Assembly (NCBI RefSeq): GCF_003443735.1 | Contig: NZ_CP031969.1 | Location: 6,200,001 to 6,264,000, forward strand | Direction of reading: 5' to 3' | Origin: Streptomyces sp. CC0208 | GTDB lineage: Bacteria > Actinomycetota > Actinomycetes > Streptomycetales > Streptomycetaceae | DNA: 64,000 nucleotides | In this document: piece by piece, positions 15,928 through 24,501 of the stretch | Layout: every line of letters begins with the position of its first letter | Numbering within the stretch: the stretch's first letter is position 1 | Notes under the pieces: generated by a model | What the model saw: only the letters and a program-made list of their open reading frames with translations | What the model was told of the DNA's origin: nothing | The model's database searches: none | Position numbers and translations under genes: made by a program

Positions 15928-18660
15928 CTACGCGTCGCCCCCGGCGGCACCGGGGTCCGCAGCCGACACATCCAGCAACTGGTACCGGTCAATGGCCTGC
16001 TTCAGCACCGACCGGTCCACCTTGCCCTCCCGCGCCAGCTCCGTCAGCACGCCCACCACGATCGACTGCGCGTCGATGTGGAAGAACCGCCGCGCCGCAC
16101 CCCGGGTGTCCGCGAAGCCGAACCCGTCGGCGCCCAGCGACTGGTACGTGCCCGGCACCCACCGCGCGATCTGGTCGGGAACCGACCGCATCCAGTCGGA
16201 GACGGCCACGAACGGACCCTGTGCCCCGGCCAGCTTCCGCGTCACGTACGGCACCCGCTGCTCCTCCTCCGGGTGCAGCAGGTTGTACTCCTCGCAGGCC
16301 ACGGCCTCGCGCCGCAGTTCGTTCCAGGAGGTCGCCGACCAGACGTCCGCCTTGACGTCCCACTCCTCGGCGAGGATCTTCTGCGCCTCGACCGCCCACG
16401 GCACGGCCACACCGGACGCCATGATCTGCGCCGGGATCGACCCCGAGACGCCCTCGCTGAAGCGGTAGACGCCCTTCAGGATGCCTTCGGCGTCCACGTT
16501 CTCCGGCTCGGCCGGGTGCTGGATGGGCTCGTTGTAGACGGTGAGGTAGTAGAAGACGTCCTCACTGTCCGGGCCGTACATCCGGCGCAGACCGTCCTGC
16601 ACGATGTGCGCGATCTCGAACCCGAACGCCGGGTCGTACGCCACACAGCCCGGGTTGGTCGAGGCGAGCAGCTGCGAGTGGCCGTCCGCGTGCTGGAGAC
16701 CCTCGCCGGTCAGCGTCGTACGGCCCGCGGTCGCGCCCAGCACGAACCCACGCGCCAGCTGGTCCGACATCTGCCAGAACTGGTCGCCGGTGCGCTGGAA
16801 ACCGAACATCGAGTAGAAGACGTAGACCGGGATCAGCGGCTCGCCGTGGGTGGCGTACGCCGAACCCGCCGCGATGAGGGAGGCCGTGCAGCCCGCCTCG
16901 GAGATGCCGTCGTGCAGCATCTGGCCGGTCGGCGACTCCTTGTACGCGAGCAGCAGCTCCCGGTCGACGGACTCGTACTGCTGGCCGAGCGGGTTGTAGA
17001 TCTTCGCACTCGGGAAGAACGAGTCCATGCCGAAGGTACGGTACTCGTCCGGCGCGATCAGCACGAACCGCTTGCCGAGCTCCTTGTCCCGCATGAGGTC
17101 CTTGAGCAGCCGTACGAAGGCCATGGTGGTGGCGATCGACTGCTGCCCGGAGCCCTTCTTCACGGTCGCGTACGTCTTGTCCTCCGGCAGCGCCAGTGGC
17201 TTCGCGCGCACCACACGCGTCGGGACGTAACCACCGAGACCCAGTCGGCGGTCGTGCATGTACTGGATCTCCTCCGAGTCCCGGCCCGGGTGGTAGTAGG
17301 GCGGCGCGCCCGACTCCAGCTCCTTGTCGGAGATCGGCAGGTGCAGCCGGTCGCGGAAGCCCTTGAGGTCGTCGACCGTCAGCTTCTTCATCTGGTGCGT
17401 GGCGTTGCGGCCCTCGAAGTTCGGGCCCAGGGTCCAGCCCTTGACCGTCTTGGCGAGGATGACCGTCGGCTGGCCGGTGTGCTCGACGGCCGCCTTGAAC
17501 GCCGCGTAGATCTTCTTGTGGTCGTGACCGCCGCGGCCCAGGTGCAGGATCTGGTCGTCGGTCATGCCCTCGACCATGGCGCGCAGCCGCTGGTCGTCAC
17601 CGAAGAAGTGGTCGCGGATGTAGGCCCCGGACTCGGTGGCGTAGGTCTGGAACTGTCCGTCCGGCGTGGTGTTCATCCGGTTGACGAGGATGCCGTCGCG
17701 GTCCTGCGCGAGCAGCGGGTCCCAGCTCCGGTCCCAGATCAGCTTGATCACGTTCCAGCCGGCGCCCCGGAAGACCGACTCCAGCTCCTGGATGACCTTG
17801 CCGTTGCCGCGCACCGGGCCGTCGAGGCGCTGGAGGTTGCAGTTGACGACGAAGGTCAGGTTGTCCAGGCCCTCACGTGCGGCGATGGTCAGCTGGCCGA
17901 GCGACTCGGGCTCGTCCATCTCGCCGTCGCCGAGGAACGCCCACACATGGGACTTGCTCGTGTCGGCGATCCCGCGCGCGTGCATGTAGCGGTTCATCCG
18001 CGCCTGGTAGATCGCGCCGATCGGGCCGAGACCCATCGACACGGTCGGGAACTCCCAGAAGTCCGGCATCAGCCGCGGGTGCGGGTACGAGGACAGCCCG
18101 TGCGGCGCCTTCGACTTCTCCTGGCGGAACGCGTCGAGGTTGTCCTCGCTGAGGCGGTCGAGCAGGAACGCGCGCGCGTAGATGCCCGGGGAGGCGTGGC
18201 CCTGGAAGAAGACCTGGTCGCCGCCGTCGCCCTCGTCCTTGCCGCGGAAGAAGTGGTTGAAGCCGACGTCGTAGAGCGACGCGGAGGACGCGAAGGTGGC
18301 GATGTGTCCGCCGACGCCGATCCCGGGACGCTGGGCGCGCGAGACCATCACGGCCGCGTTCCACCGGGTGGCGTTCAGGACCTTCCGCTCGATCTCCTCG
18401 TTGCCCGGGAAGAACGGCTCAGCCCTGGTCGGGATGGTGTTCACGTAGTCCGTGCTGCGCATCTCGGGCACGGCCACGCGCTTCTCGCGGGCCCGCTCGA
18501 TGAGCCGCAGCATCAGATAGCGGGCCCGCTCCCGGCCGCGCTCGTCCACGGCGGCGTCGAGGGAGTCGAGCCACTCCTGGGTTTCCTCGGGATCGAAGTC
18601 AGGAACCTGACTCGGAAGGCCGCCAATGATGATCGGGTTGCGATCGGATCCGGAAGCCAC
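15928..18660 (-). CDS. aceE: Pyruvate dehydrogenase E1 component, homodimeric type
   Basis: 910-residue thiamine-diphosphate enzyme that decarboxylates pyruvate and acetylates the E2 lipoyl domain. The ThDP/Mg motif starts at GDGE (244-247) and ends at NCN (273-275); the flanking HVWAFLGDGEMDEPES and VVNCNLQRLDGP are characteristic. Length equals that of actinobacterial and proteobacterial AceE proteins. E2 and E3 genes are not nearby, which is normal in Streptomyces. The gene is preceded by a 358-bp intergenic region and followed by the repeat at 15876-15925. Confidence 0.97.
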   Translation of the reverse strand: MASGSDRNPIIIGGLPSQVPDFDPEETQEWLDSLDAAVDERGRERARYLMLRLIERAREKRVAVPEMRSTDYVNTIPTRAEPFFPGNEEIERKVLNATRWNAAVMVSRAQRPGIGVGGHIATFASSASLYDVGFNHFFRGKDEGDGGDQVFFQGHASPGIYARAFLLDRLSEDNLDAFRQEKSKAPHGLSSYPHPRLMPDFWEFPTVSMGLGPIGAIYQARMNRYMHARGIADTSKSHVWAFLGDGEMDEPESLGQLTIAAREGLDNLTFVVNCNLQRLDGPVRGNGKVIQELESVFRGAGWNVIKLIWDRSWDPLLAQDRDGILVNRMNTTPDGQFQTYATESGAYIRDHFFGDDQRLRAMVEGMTDDQILHLGRGGHDHKKIYAAFKAAVEHTGQPTVILAKTVKGWTLGPNFEGRNATHQMKKLTVDDLKGFRDRLHLPISDKELESGAPPYYHPGRDSEEIQYMHDRRLGLGGYVPTRVVRAKPLALPEDKTYATVKKGSGQQSIATTMAFVRLLKDLMRDKELGKRFVLIAPDEYRTFGMDSFFPSAKIYNPLGQQYESVDRELLLAYKESPTGQMLHDGISEAGCTASLIAAGSAYATHGEPLIPVYVFYSMFGFQRTGDQFWQMSDQLARGFVLGATAGRTTLTGEGLQHADGHSQLLASTNPGCVAYDPAFGFEIAHIVQDGLRRMYGPDSEDVFYYLTVYNEPIQHPAEPENVDAEGILKGVYRFSEGVSGSIPAQIMASGVAVPWAVEAQKILAEEWDVKADVWSATSWNELRREAVACEEYNLLHPEEEQRVPYVTRKLAGAQGPFVAVSDWMRSVPDQIARWVPGTYQSLGADGFGFADTRGAARRFFHIDAQSIVVGVLTELAREGKVDRSVLKQAIDRYQLLDVSAADPGAAGGDA

Positions 18661-19018
18661 GCTGTTCCTTACCTGTCAGAGGGCCGTATTTCTGTATGTC
18701 TGCACCGCTCCCCATCGTGTACCTCGGGGGGCCAAACGTCATCTCTACTCCGGGGTAACCCAGGGGTCCGTACCCGGGTATGGTTCCCAAACACGCAAAG
18801 AGGGCAGAAAGGTGTGGCATGCGTCACGACGTGAGCGCGATGATGTGCCAGGAGTTGGGCGACACGTTCCGGAACGTCACCGTTTCGGCGGTCTGAAACG
18901 CCGGGTACTTGCGCGATCCGCCCCGCCCGTGTGGACTACGGCCAATGCTTCGCGCACGCGCGTGGCTGAGACTCCCCCGTGGGGGACCCCCATCAAAGAC
19001 AAGACCAGGAGGCAACCC
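18661..19018. other. Divergent intergenic region of aceE and DUF3052
   Basis: This 358-bp gap must hold the promoters for aceE (leftward) and the DUF3052 gene (rightward). A 10-bp palindrome TACCCGGGTA lies at 18771-18780 about 110 bp before aceE and may be a regulator site. I find no convincing open frame or RNA. Confidence 0.4.
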
Positions 19019-19450
19019 GTGAGCGCGACCGCGGACCACGCGGAGACGAGCCCTGCCGTGAGGCTGGGGTTCCAGCCCGAGCAGGTGGTCCAGGAGATCG
19101 GCTACGACGACGACGTAGACCAGGAACTCCGCGAGGCCATCGAGCAAGTCATCGGCAGCGACCTTGTGGACGAGGATTACGACGACGTCGCCGATGCCGT
19201 GGTGCTCTGGTTCCGTGACGAGGACGGCGACCTGACCGATGTGCTGGTGGACGCCACCACGTACATCGAGGAGGGCGGCTCGATCCTGTTGCTGACGCCG
19301 AAGACCGGCCGGGACGGCTACGTGGAGCCGAGTGACATCTCCGAAGCCGCGACGACGGCAGGCCTGTCCGCCTCCAAGAGCGTCAGTGTGGGCAAGGACT
19401 GGAGTGGCAGCCGGCTGGTGACGCCCAAGGCGGCCAAGTCCAAGAAGTAG
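19019..19450 (+). CDS. DUF3052 family protein
   Basis: 143-residue acidic protein of the actinobacterial DUF3052 family; the segments LGFQPEQVVQEIGYDDDVD and VVLWFRDEDGDLTDVLVDA are characteristic. No membrane segment or catalytic motif is evident and the function is unknown. The GTG start at 19019 is fixed by an AGGAGG just upstream. It is divergent from aceE and precedes a peroxiredoxin gene, with a terminator between. The basic tail (KAAKSKK) is conserved in character. Confidence 0.88.
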   Translation: MSATADHAETSPAVRLGFQPEQVVQEIGYDDDVDQELREAIEQVIGSDLVDEDYDDVADAVVLWFRDEDGDLTDVLVDATTYIEEGGSILLLTPKTGRDGYVEPSDISEAATTAGLSASKSVSVGKDWSGSRLVTPKAAKSKK

Positions 19451-19462
19451 CCCGAGGGGACC

Positions 19463-19486
19463 GGACGGGCCGCCACCGGCCCGTCC
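19463..19486 (+). terminator. Terminator after the DUF3052 gene
   Basis: GGACGGGCC and GGCCCGTCC form a perfect 9-bp stem with a 6-nt loop, followed by GCTTTCCC. It begins 12 bp after the stop codon. Confidence 0.75.
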
Positions 19487-19557
19487 GCTTTCCCGCGGTG
19501 ATCGCTGCGTAGGGTGGGCGTGTCACTCGAACAGCCCCCCGAAGGGACATCCACGCG

Positions 19558-20016
19558 ATGGCGATCCAGGTCGGCGAAAAGGCCCCCGACTTCGAGCTCA
19601 AGGACAACCACGGCCGGACCGTGAAGCTGTCCGACTTCCGCGGCGCCCAGAACGTCGTGCTGCTCTTCTACCCCTTCGCCTTCACCGGCGTCTGCACCGG
19701 TGAGCTGTGCGAGCTGCGTGACAACCTGCCGCAGTTCTCCGACCGCGACACGCAGCTGCTCGCCGTCTCCAACGACTCCATCCACACCCTGCGCGTCTTC
19801 GCCGAGCAGGAGGGCCTGGAGTACCCGCTGCTCAGCGACTTCTGGCCGCACGGCGAGGTCTCCCGGGCCTACGGCGTCTTCGCCGAGGACAAGGGCTGCG
19901 CGGTGCGCGGCACCTTCGTCATCGACAAGGAGGGCGTGGTGCGCTGGACCGTCGTCAACGCCCTGCCGGACGCCCGCGACCTGAACGAGTACGTGAAGGC
20001 GCTCGACACCCTGTGA
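19558..20016 (+). CDS. AhpE-type peroxiredoxin
   Basis: 152-residue thiol peroxidase. The peroxidatic cysteine is C46 in the PFAFTGVCTGELC motif (PxxxTxxC), and a second cysteine C51 follows five residues later. This arrangement matches the actinobacterial AhpE / BCP-like 1-Cys or atypical 2-Cys group. It reduces hydrogen peroxide and organic or peroxynitrite hydroperoxides using cellular thiols. The ATG is preceded by GAAGGGA. Its place just before the ter genes is consistent with a wider stress region, but it has its own upstream terminator. Confidence 0.9.
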   Translation: MAIQVGEKAPDFELKDNHGRTVKLSDFRGAQNVVLLFYPFAFTGVCTGELCELRDNLPQFSDRDTQLLAVSNDSIHTLRVFAEQEGLEYPLLSDFWPHGEVSRAYGVFAEDKGCAVRGTFVIDKEGVVRWTVVNALPDARDLNEYVKALDTL

Positions 20017-20111
20017 TTGTTCGCCTCCAGGGACTGCGTGGGCGGGGAACCCGTCACTAGGATCGAAACGTTGATCCGGCAGCATCAGAAACAGCAACCT
20101 ATGGAGGACTC

Positions 20112-20687
20112 GTGGGAGTCAGCCTCAGCAAGGGCGGCAACGTATCGCTGACCAAGGAGGCCCCGGGCCTGACCGCGGTCATCGTCGGTCTGGGGTGGGA
20201 CGTCCGCACCACGACCGGCACCGACTTCGACCTGGACGCCAGCGCGCTGCTGCTGAACGCGGCCGGCAAGGTCGCCAGCGACGCGAACTTCGTCTTCTTC
20301 AACAACCTCAAGAGCGCGGACGGCTCCGTCGAGCACACCGGTGACAACATCACCGGTGAGGGCGAGGGCGACGACGAGCAGATCAAGGTCAACCTCGCCG
20401 CCGTCCCGGCCGACGTCGACAAGATCGTGTTCCCGGTCTCGATCTACGACGCCGAGAACCGCCAGCAGTCCTTCGGCCAGGTGCGCAACGCGTTCATCCG
20501 CGTCGTGAACCAGGCCGGCGAGGCGGAGATCGCGCGCTACGACCTCTCCGAGGACGCGTCCACCGAGACGGCCATGGTCTTCGGCGAGCTCTACCGCAAC
20601 GGCGCGGAGTGGAAGTTCCGCGCCATCGGCCAGGGCTACGCCTCGGGCCTGCGCGGCATCGCCCAGGACTTCGGCGTCAACGTCTAG
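20112..20687 (+). CDS. terD: TerD family protein, first copy
   Basis: 191-residue member of the TerD family. Conserved blocks include DFDLDASALLL, SVEHTGDNITGEGEGDDE and FGELYRNGAEWKFRAIGQGY. The acidic loops correspond to the calcium-binding sites known from TerD structures. TerD proteins are linked to tellurite, phage and oxidative stress tolerance, but the molecular role is unclear. GTG 20112 is preceded by GGAGG. A close paralogue follows 125 bp downstream. Confidence 0.93.
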   Translation: MGVSLSKGGNVSLTKEAPGLTAVIVGLGWDVRTTTGTDFDLDASALLLNAAGKVASDANFVFFNNLKSADGSVEHTGDNITGEGEGDDEQIKVNLAAVPADVDKIVFPVSIYDAENRQQSFGQVRNAFIRVVNQAGEAEIARYDLSEDASTETAMVFGELYRNGAEWKFRAIGQGYASGLRGIAQDFGVNV

Positions 20688-20731
20688 GACCTGATCCCCG
20701 GGCAGGCCCTCGGACCGGCCCCGGCCCTTTT

Positions 20732-20768
20732 CGTCCGGCGCCGCACGGTTTGCGTGCGGCGCCGGACG
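20732..20768 (+). terminator. Perfect 16-bp hairpin between the two terD genes
   Basis: CGTCCGGCGCCGCACG and its exact complement flank a 5-nt loop. It may terminate or attenuate transcription, so the second terD may have its own promoter after it. Confidence 0.7.
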
Positions 20769-20812
20769 TGCAGGAACAGCACAGAAACACACTCTCGGGG
20801 AGGGAACAGCAC

Positions 20813-21388
20813 ATGGGCGTCACGCTCGCCAAGGGAGGGAACGTCTCCCTGTCCAAGGCCGCCCCCAACCTCACCCAGGTGATGGTCGGACTCGGCTGGG
20901 ACGCGCGCTCCACCACCGGAGCCGACTTCGACCTCGACGCCAGCGCCCTGATGTGCAGCAGCGGGCGGGTCCTGGGTGACGAGTACTTCGTCTTCTACAA
21001 CCAGCTCAAGAGCCCGGACGGCTCGGTCGAGCACACCGGCGACAACCTCACCGGTGAGGGCGAGGGCGACGACGAGTCGATCCTGGTCGACCTCTCCCGG
21101 GTGCCGGACCGGTGCGACAAGATCGTCTTTCCGGTGTCGATCCACGACGCCGACAACCGCGGCCAGACCTTCGGCCAGGTCAGCAACGCCTTCATTCGCG
21201 TGGTCAACCAGGCCGACGGCCAGGAACTGGCCCGCTACGACCTCTCCGAGGACGCCTCCACCGAGACCGCGATGATCTTCGGCGAGCTCTACCGCTACCA
21301 GGGCGAGTGGAAGTTCAGGGCGGTGGGGCAGGGGTACGCATCGGGCCTGAGGGGCATCGCCCTCGACTTCGGGGTCAACGTCTCGTAA
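20813..21388 (+). CDS. terD: TerD family protein, second copy
   Basis: 191-residue TerD protein very similar to the preceding one, clearly a tandem duplicate: it shares DFDLDASAL, SVEHTGDN.TGEGEGDDE and GQGYASGLRGIA. It differs mainly in the region around residues 45-60 (MCSSGRVLGDEYFVFYNQ). ATG 20813 has a GGGGAGGGA upstream. The two copies could form mixed complexes or respond to different cues. A 125-bp gap with a strong terminator-like hairpin separates them. Confidence 0.93.
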   Translation: MGVTLAKGGNVSLSKAAPNLTQVMVGLGWDARSTTGADFDLDASALMCSSGRVLGDEYFVFYNQLKSPDGSVEHTGDNLTGEGEGDDESILVDLSRVPDRCDKIVFPVSIHDADNRGQTFGQVSNAFIRVVNQADGQELARYDLSEDASTETAMIFGELYRYQGEWKFRAVGQGYASGLRGIALDFGVNVS

Positions 21389-21513
21389 CGCGATATGAGC
21401 AAAAGCCGGGGCCGGGTCGGGCTTCGAAGGTGCCCGACTACACTTCGCTTCAAAGTTTCGTAAAGCCGAGTGCGGCACGGGGGAATCCCGTACACGTACG
21501 GATTGGGTAGCCA

Positions 21514-22662
21514 GTGGTTCTCAAAACCTTCGGCTGGTCGTTCGCGGTCACCGCGCTCGGCTTGGTCGCTGCGGTCCTCTACGGGGGGTGGGAGGGCTTC
21601 GGTGTCGTGGCGATCCTCTCCATCCTCGAGATCTCCCTGTCGTTCGACAACGCGGTGGTCAACGCCGGAATCCTGAAGAAGATGAACGCCTTCTGGCAGC
21701 GCATCTTCCTCACCGTGGGCGTCCTGATCGCCGTGTTCGGCATGCGGCTGGTCTTCCCCGTCGTGATCGTCGCGATCAGCGCCAAGATGGGGCCCATCGA
21801 GGCGGTCGACCTCGCCCTGAACAACAAGGACCACTACCAGGAGCTGGTCACCGACGCGCACCCGGCGATCGCCGCGTTCGGTGGCATGTTCCTGCTGATG
21901 ATCTTCCTGGACTTCATCTTCGAGGACCGGGACATCCAGTGGTTGCGCTGGATCGAGCGGCCGCTGGCCAAGCTCGGCAAGGTCGACATGCTGTCGGTCT
22001 GCATCGCGCTGGTCGTCCTCCTGATCACCGCCTTCACCTTCGCGACCCACGCCCACCAGCACGGCGGCGCGCATGTCGACAAGGCGCAGACCGTCCTGAT
22101 CTCCGGTATCGCGGGTCTGATCACGTACATGGTGGTCGGCGGACTCTCCGGCTACTTCGAGGACAAGCTCGAAGAGGACGAGGAACGCGAGCACGAGGAG
22201 GAGGAACGGGCCGAGCGCGAGGGCAAGTCCAAGTCGGCGGTCCTGATGGCCGGCAAGGCCGCGTTCTTCATGTTCCTCTACCTGGAGGTCCTGGACGCCT
22301 CCTTCTCCTTCGACGGTGTGATCGGCGCGTTCGCCATCACCAACGACATCGTCCTGATGGCCCTGGGCCTGGGCATCGGCGCGATGTACGTCCGGTCCCT
22401 GACCGTGTACCTGGTCCGCCAGGGCACCCTCGACGACTACGTCTACCTGGAGCACGGCGCCCACTACGCGATCGGCGCCCTCGCCGTGATCCTCATGGTC
22501 ACCATCCAGTACGAGATCCACGAGATCATCACCGGCCTGGTCGGGGTCCTCCTGATCGGCTGGTCCTTCCTGTCCTCCGTACGGCGCAACAGGGCGCTCG
22601 CGGCCGCGGAGGGAAAAGCCCAGGGCTCGGACGAGAAGACTGAGGTCTCGTCCGGGGTGTGA
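21514..22662 (+). CDS. DUF475 / TerC-like integral membrane protein
   Basis: 382-residue membrane protein with about eight to nine helices. SFDNAVVNA (near residue 44) and FSFDGVIGAF are the paired conserved acidic motifs of the TerC/DUF475 superfamily, thought to handle metal ions. A long charged, glutamate-rich cytoplasmic loop (EDKLEEDEEREHEEEERAE) separates the halves. TerC proteins elsewhere act with TerD and in manganese export during protein secretion; here the partner is probably the TerD pair upstream. The GTG start at 21514 has only a weak ribosome site. Confidence 0.88.
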   Translation: MVLKTFGWSFAVTALGLVAAVLYGGWEGFGVVAILSILEISLSFDNAVVNAGILKKMNAFWQRIFLTVGVLIAVFGMRLVFPVVIVAISAKMGPIEAVDLALNNKDHYQELVTDAHPAIAAFGGMFLLMIFLDFIFEDRDIQWLRWIERPLAKLGKVDMLSVCIALVVLLITAFTFATHAHQHGGAHVDKAQTVLISGIAGLITYMVVGGLSGYFEDKLEEDEEREHEEEERAEREGKSKSAVLMAGKAAFFMFLYLEVLDASFSFDGVIGAFAITNDIVLMALGLGIGAMYVRSLTVYLVRQGTLDDYVYLEHGAHYAIGALAVILMVTIQYEIHEIITGLVGVLLIGWSFLSSVRRNRALAAAEGKAQGSDEKTEVSSGV

Positions 22663-22690
22663 CACCCTTCCTGGTGAGGAACGCTCTGAG

Positions 22691-22717
22691 CGGGGCGGCC
22701 GGGCTCCGGCCGCCCCG
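22691..22717 (+). terminator. Terminator after the DUF475 gene
   Basis: CGGGGCGGCC and GGCCGCCCCG form a 10-bp stem with a 7-nt loop, followed shortly by GGTTTTCT. Confidence 0.7.
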
Positions 22718-22750
22718 CCGGTTTTCTCCACAGTGAACAGGGGGGCGGGA

Positions 22751-23488
22751 ATGGGCTTCTTGGACGGACTCCGGGGCGGCCGCGAGGTCCACTTCGACTC
22801 GGGCAGCGCGGCCAGCAACGCCATAGAGCTGACCAAGCGGCACAACCGGGTCTCGCTCACCAAGCAGGGCGCGGCGACCGGGAACCTCCGCGTCAACCTG
22901 ACCTGGCGGATGCGGACCTCCGACATCGGCGGCTCCCAGCGGGAGTCGCTGCTGCGGCACCCCTTCAAGGCGCTCAAGCCGCCGGAGGTCCTCGGGCACA
23001 GCCAGAGCATGGTCAACGTCGACCTCGACCTCGGCTGCCTGTACGAGCTGGCCGACGGCACCAAGGGGGTCGTCCAGCCCCTCGGCGGCCTGCTCGGGGA
23101 CGTCAACGCGCCGCCGTACGTGAAGCTCAGCGGGGACGACCGGTTCGGCTCGGCGTCCGGCGAGACGATGTACGTCAACCTCGACCACCGGGACCAGATC
23201 AAGCGGCTGCTGGTCTTCGTGTACATCTACGACCAGACGCCGGCGTTCGACCGCACGCACGCGATCGTGACGCTGTACCCGAGCAACGGGCCGCGCATCG
23301 AGATAGGCCTCGACGAGCGCCACCCTCAGGCCCGGTCCTGCGCCGTCGTGATGATCGAGAACGTCAAGGGCGAGCTCATCGTGCGGCGCGAGGTGCAGTT
23401 CGTGTACGGGTTCCAGGGCGAGCTGGACCGGTTGTACGGGTGGGGCTTGCAGTGGGGACGGGGATACAAGTCGAAGGCGGACCGGTGA
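22751..23488 (+). CDS. TerA-like / TerD-superfamily tellurium resistance protein
   Basis: 245-residue soluble protein. MVNVDLDLGCLYELADGTKG and IKRLLVFVYIYDQTPAFDRTHAIVTLYP are typical of the TerA-like branch of the TerD superfamily, which is more diverged than the two TerD copies. I start at ATG 22751 with a GGGGGG tract 5 nt upstream; GTG 22733 is a weaker choice. It lies behind the DUF475 gene and a hairpin, and converges on the next TerD-domain gene with a 6-bp gap. It is probably part of the same stress complex. Confidence 0.82.
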   Translation: MGFLDGLRGGREVHFDSGSAASNAIELTKRHNRVSLTKQGAATGNLRVNLTWRMRTSDIGGSQRESLLRHPFKALKPPEVLGHSQSMVNVDLDLGCLYELADGTKGVVQPLGGLLGDVNAPPYVKLSGDDRFGSASGETMYVNLDHRDQIKRLLVFVYIYDQTPAFDRTHAIVTLYPSNGPRIEIGLDERHPQARSCAVVMIENVKGELIVRREVQFVYGFQGELDRLYGWGLQWGRGYKSKADR

Positions 23489-23494
23489 GCGCCG

Positions 23495-24295
23495 CTACCG
23501 CCCGATGAACTGCGGTCCCTGGGGAGGCATGCGGAACTCCGCGCCCGCCGGGACCGCGGGCACCGGGTGCGGGTAGCCGTAGCCGGACGCCGCTGCCACG
23601 GGGGCCGTGGCCGGGGTCGGCGACTGGGGGTAGCCGTAGGCCGCCTGGGTGGGGACCGAGGAGGCCGACTGGGCCGGCTGCTCCGGGGGAAGCGGGAAGG
23701 ACGTGGGCTCGGGCTGGGACGGGGTCTGTGCGGAGTCGGACTCGTCCACCACGATGCCGTAGTCCGTGGCCAGGCCCTGCAGACCCTCCACGTAGCCCTC
23801 GCCCAGGGCGCGGAACTTCCAGCCCTCGCCGCGGCGGTACAGCTCGCCGCAGATCAGGGCCGTCTCCCTGCCCGTCTCCGGTTTGATGTCGAAGGAGACC
23901 AGCGGCTCGCCGTCGGCGACCGAGGCGTCGTACAGCAGGATGCACAGACCCCGCACCCGGCCGAAGGTGGCGTCCTCCGCGGACGTGTCGTCCGTCGAGG
24001 CCACGAGGAGAATCTGGCTGACGTCGGGCTCGACACCGGCGAGATCTGTCTGGATCGTGTCGGTGGGGCCCTCGGCGACGCGTTTCTTGCCGAGAAGCCA
24101 GACCTTCCCGGAGGGGTGCCGGGGCTGGTTGTAGAAGACGAAGTCCTCGTCGGACCGCACACGGCCGTCGGGGCCGAGGAGCAGCGCCGAGGCGTCGACG
24201 ACCGGGACCCCCTGCCCGGGTGCCCAGCGCAGCACGGCGCGTACCGTGGTGGCTTCCAGCGGGACGTTCGACCCCTTCAGCATGGCGTGCGTCAT
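23495..24295 (-). CDS. TerD-domain protein with long Pro/Gln-rich tail
   Basis: 266-residue protein. Residues 1-185 form a TerD domain (VVDASALLLGPDGRVRSDEDFVFYNQ; GELYRRGEGWKFRALGEGY). The remaining 80 residues are a low-complexity tail rich in Pro, Ala, Gln, Tyr and Ser with repeated YGYP, likely disordered. It starts divergently from the CitE-like gene, with a 206-bp shared upstream region that contains a near-palindrome at 24425-24444. The tail may tether the TerD complex to partners; that is a guess. Confidence 0.88.
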   Translation of the reverse strand: MTHAMLKGSNVPLEATTVRAVLRWAPGQGVPVVDASALLLGPDGRVRSDEDFVFYNQPRHPSGKVWLLGKKRVAEGPTDTIQTDLAGVEPDVSQILLVASTDDTSAEDATFGRVRGLCILLYDASVADGEPLVSFDIKPETGRETALICGELYRRGEGWKFRALGEGYVEGLQGLATDYGIVVDESDSAQTPSQPEPTSFPLPPEQPAQSASSVPTQAAYGYPQSPTPATAPVAAASGYGYPHPVPAVPAGAEFRMPPQGPQFIGR

Positions 24296-24424
24296 GCGGT
24301 CATCCTGCCCTCTCGGTTCTGGTCACGACAATGCGGGGGTGCGGGAGAGCGGTTCATGTCGTACCGGTGTCGGCATGGTCGTGTTTGCCTGCGTTACCTG
24401 AAATTCATGACCGGTGGGAACCTC

Positions 24425-24444
24425 GTACATGGGTACCTACGTAC
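24425..24444. promoter_or_regulatory. Near-palindrome in the divergent ter promoter region
   Basis: GTACATGGGTACCTACGTAC matches its own reverse complement at 16 of 20 positions and is centred on GGTACC. It lies between the divergent TerD-tail gene and the CitE-like biosynthetic operon, about 60 bp before the latter, and could be a shared operator. Confidence 0.4.
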
Positions 24445-24501
24445 TATTACCGGCCACCTGTGAACGGCTCGCAGGCGGCACAGCCATCACGGGGGAGTCA
24501 T

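Noticed and set aside
16078..18834. 918-codon open frame antisense to aceE
   Set aside because: It mirrors the third-position GC bias of aceE and has Arg/Val/Leu-rich nonsense composition without any motif.
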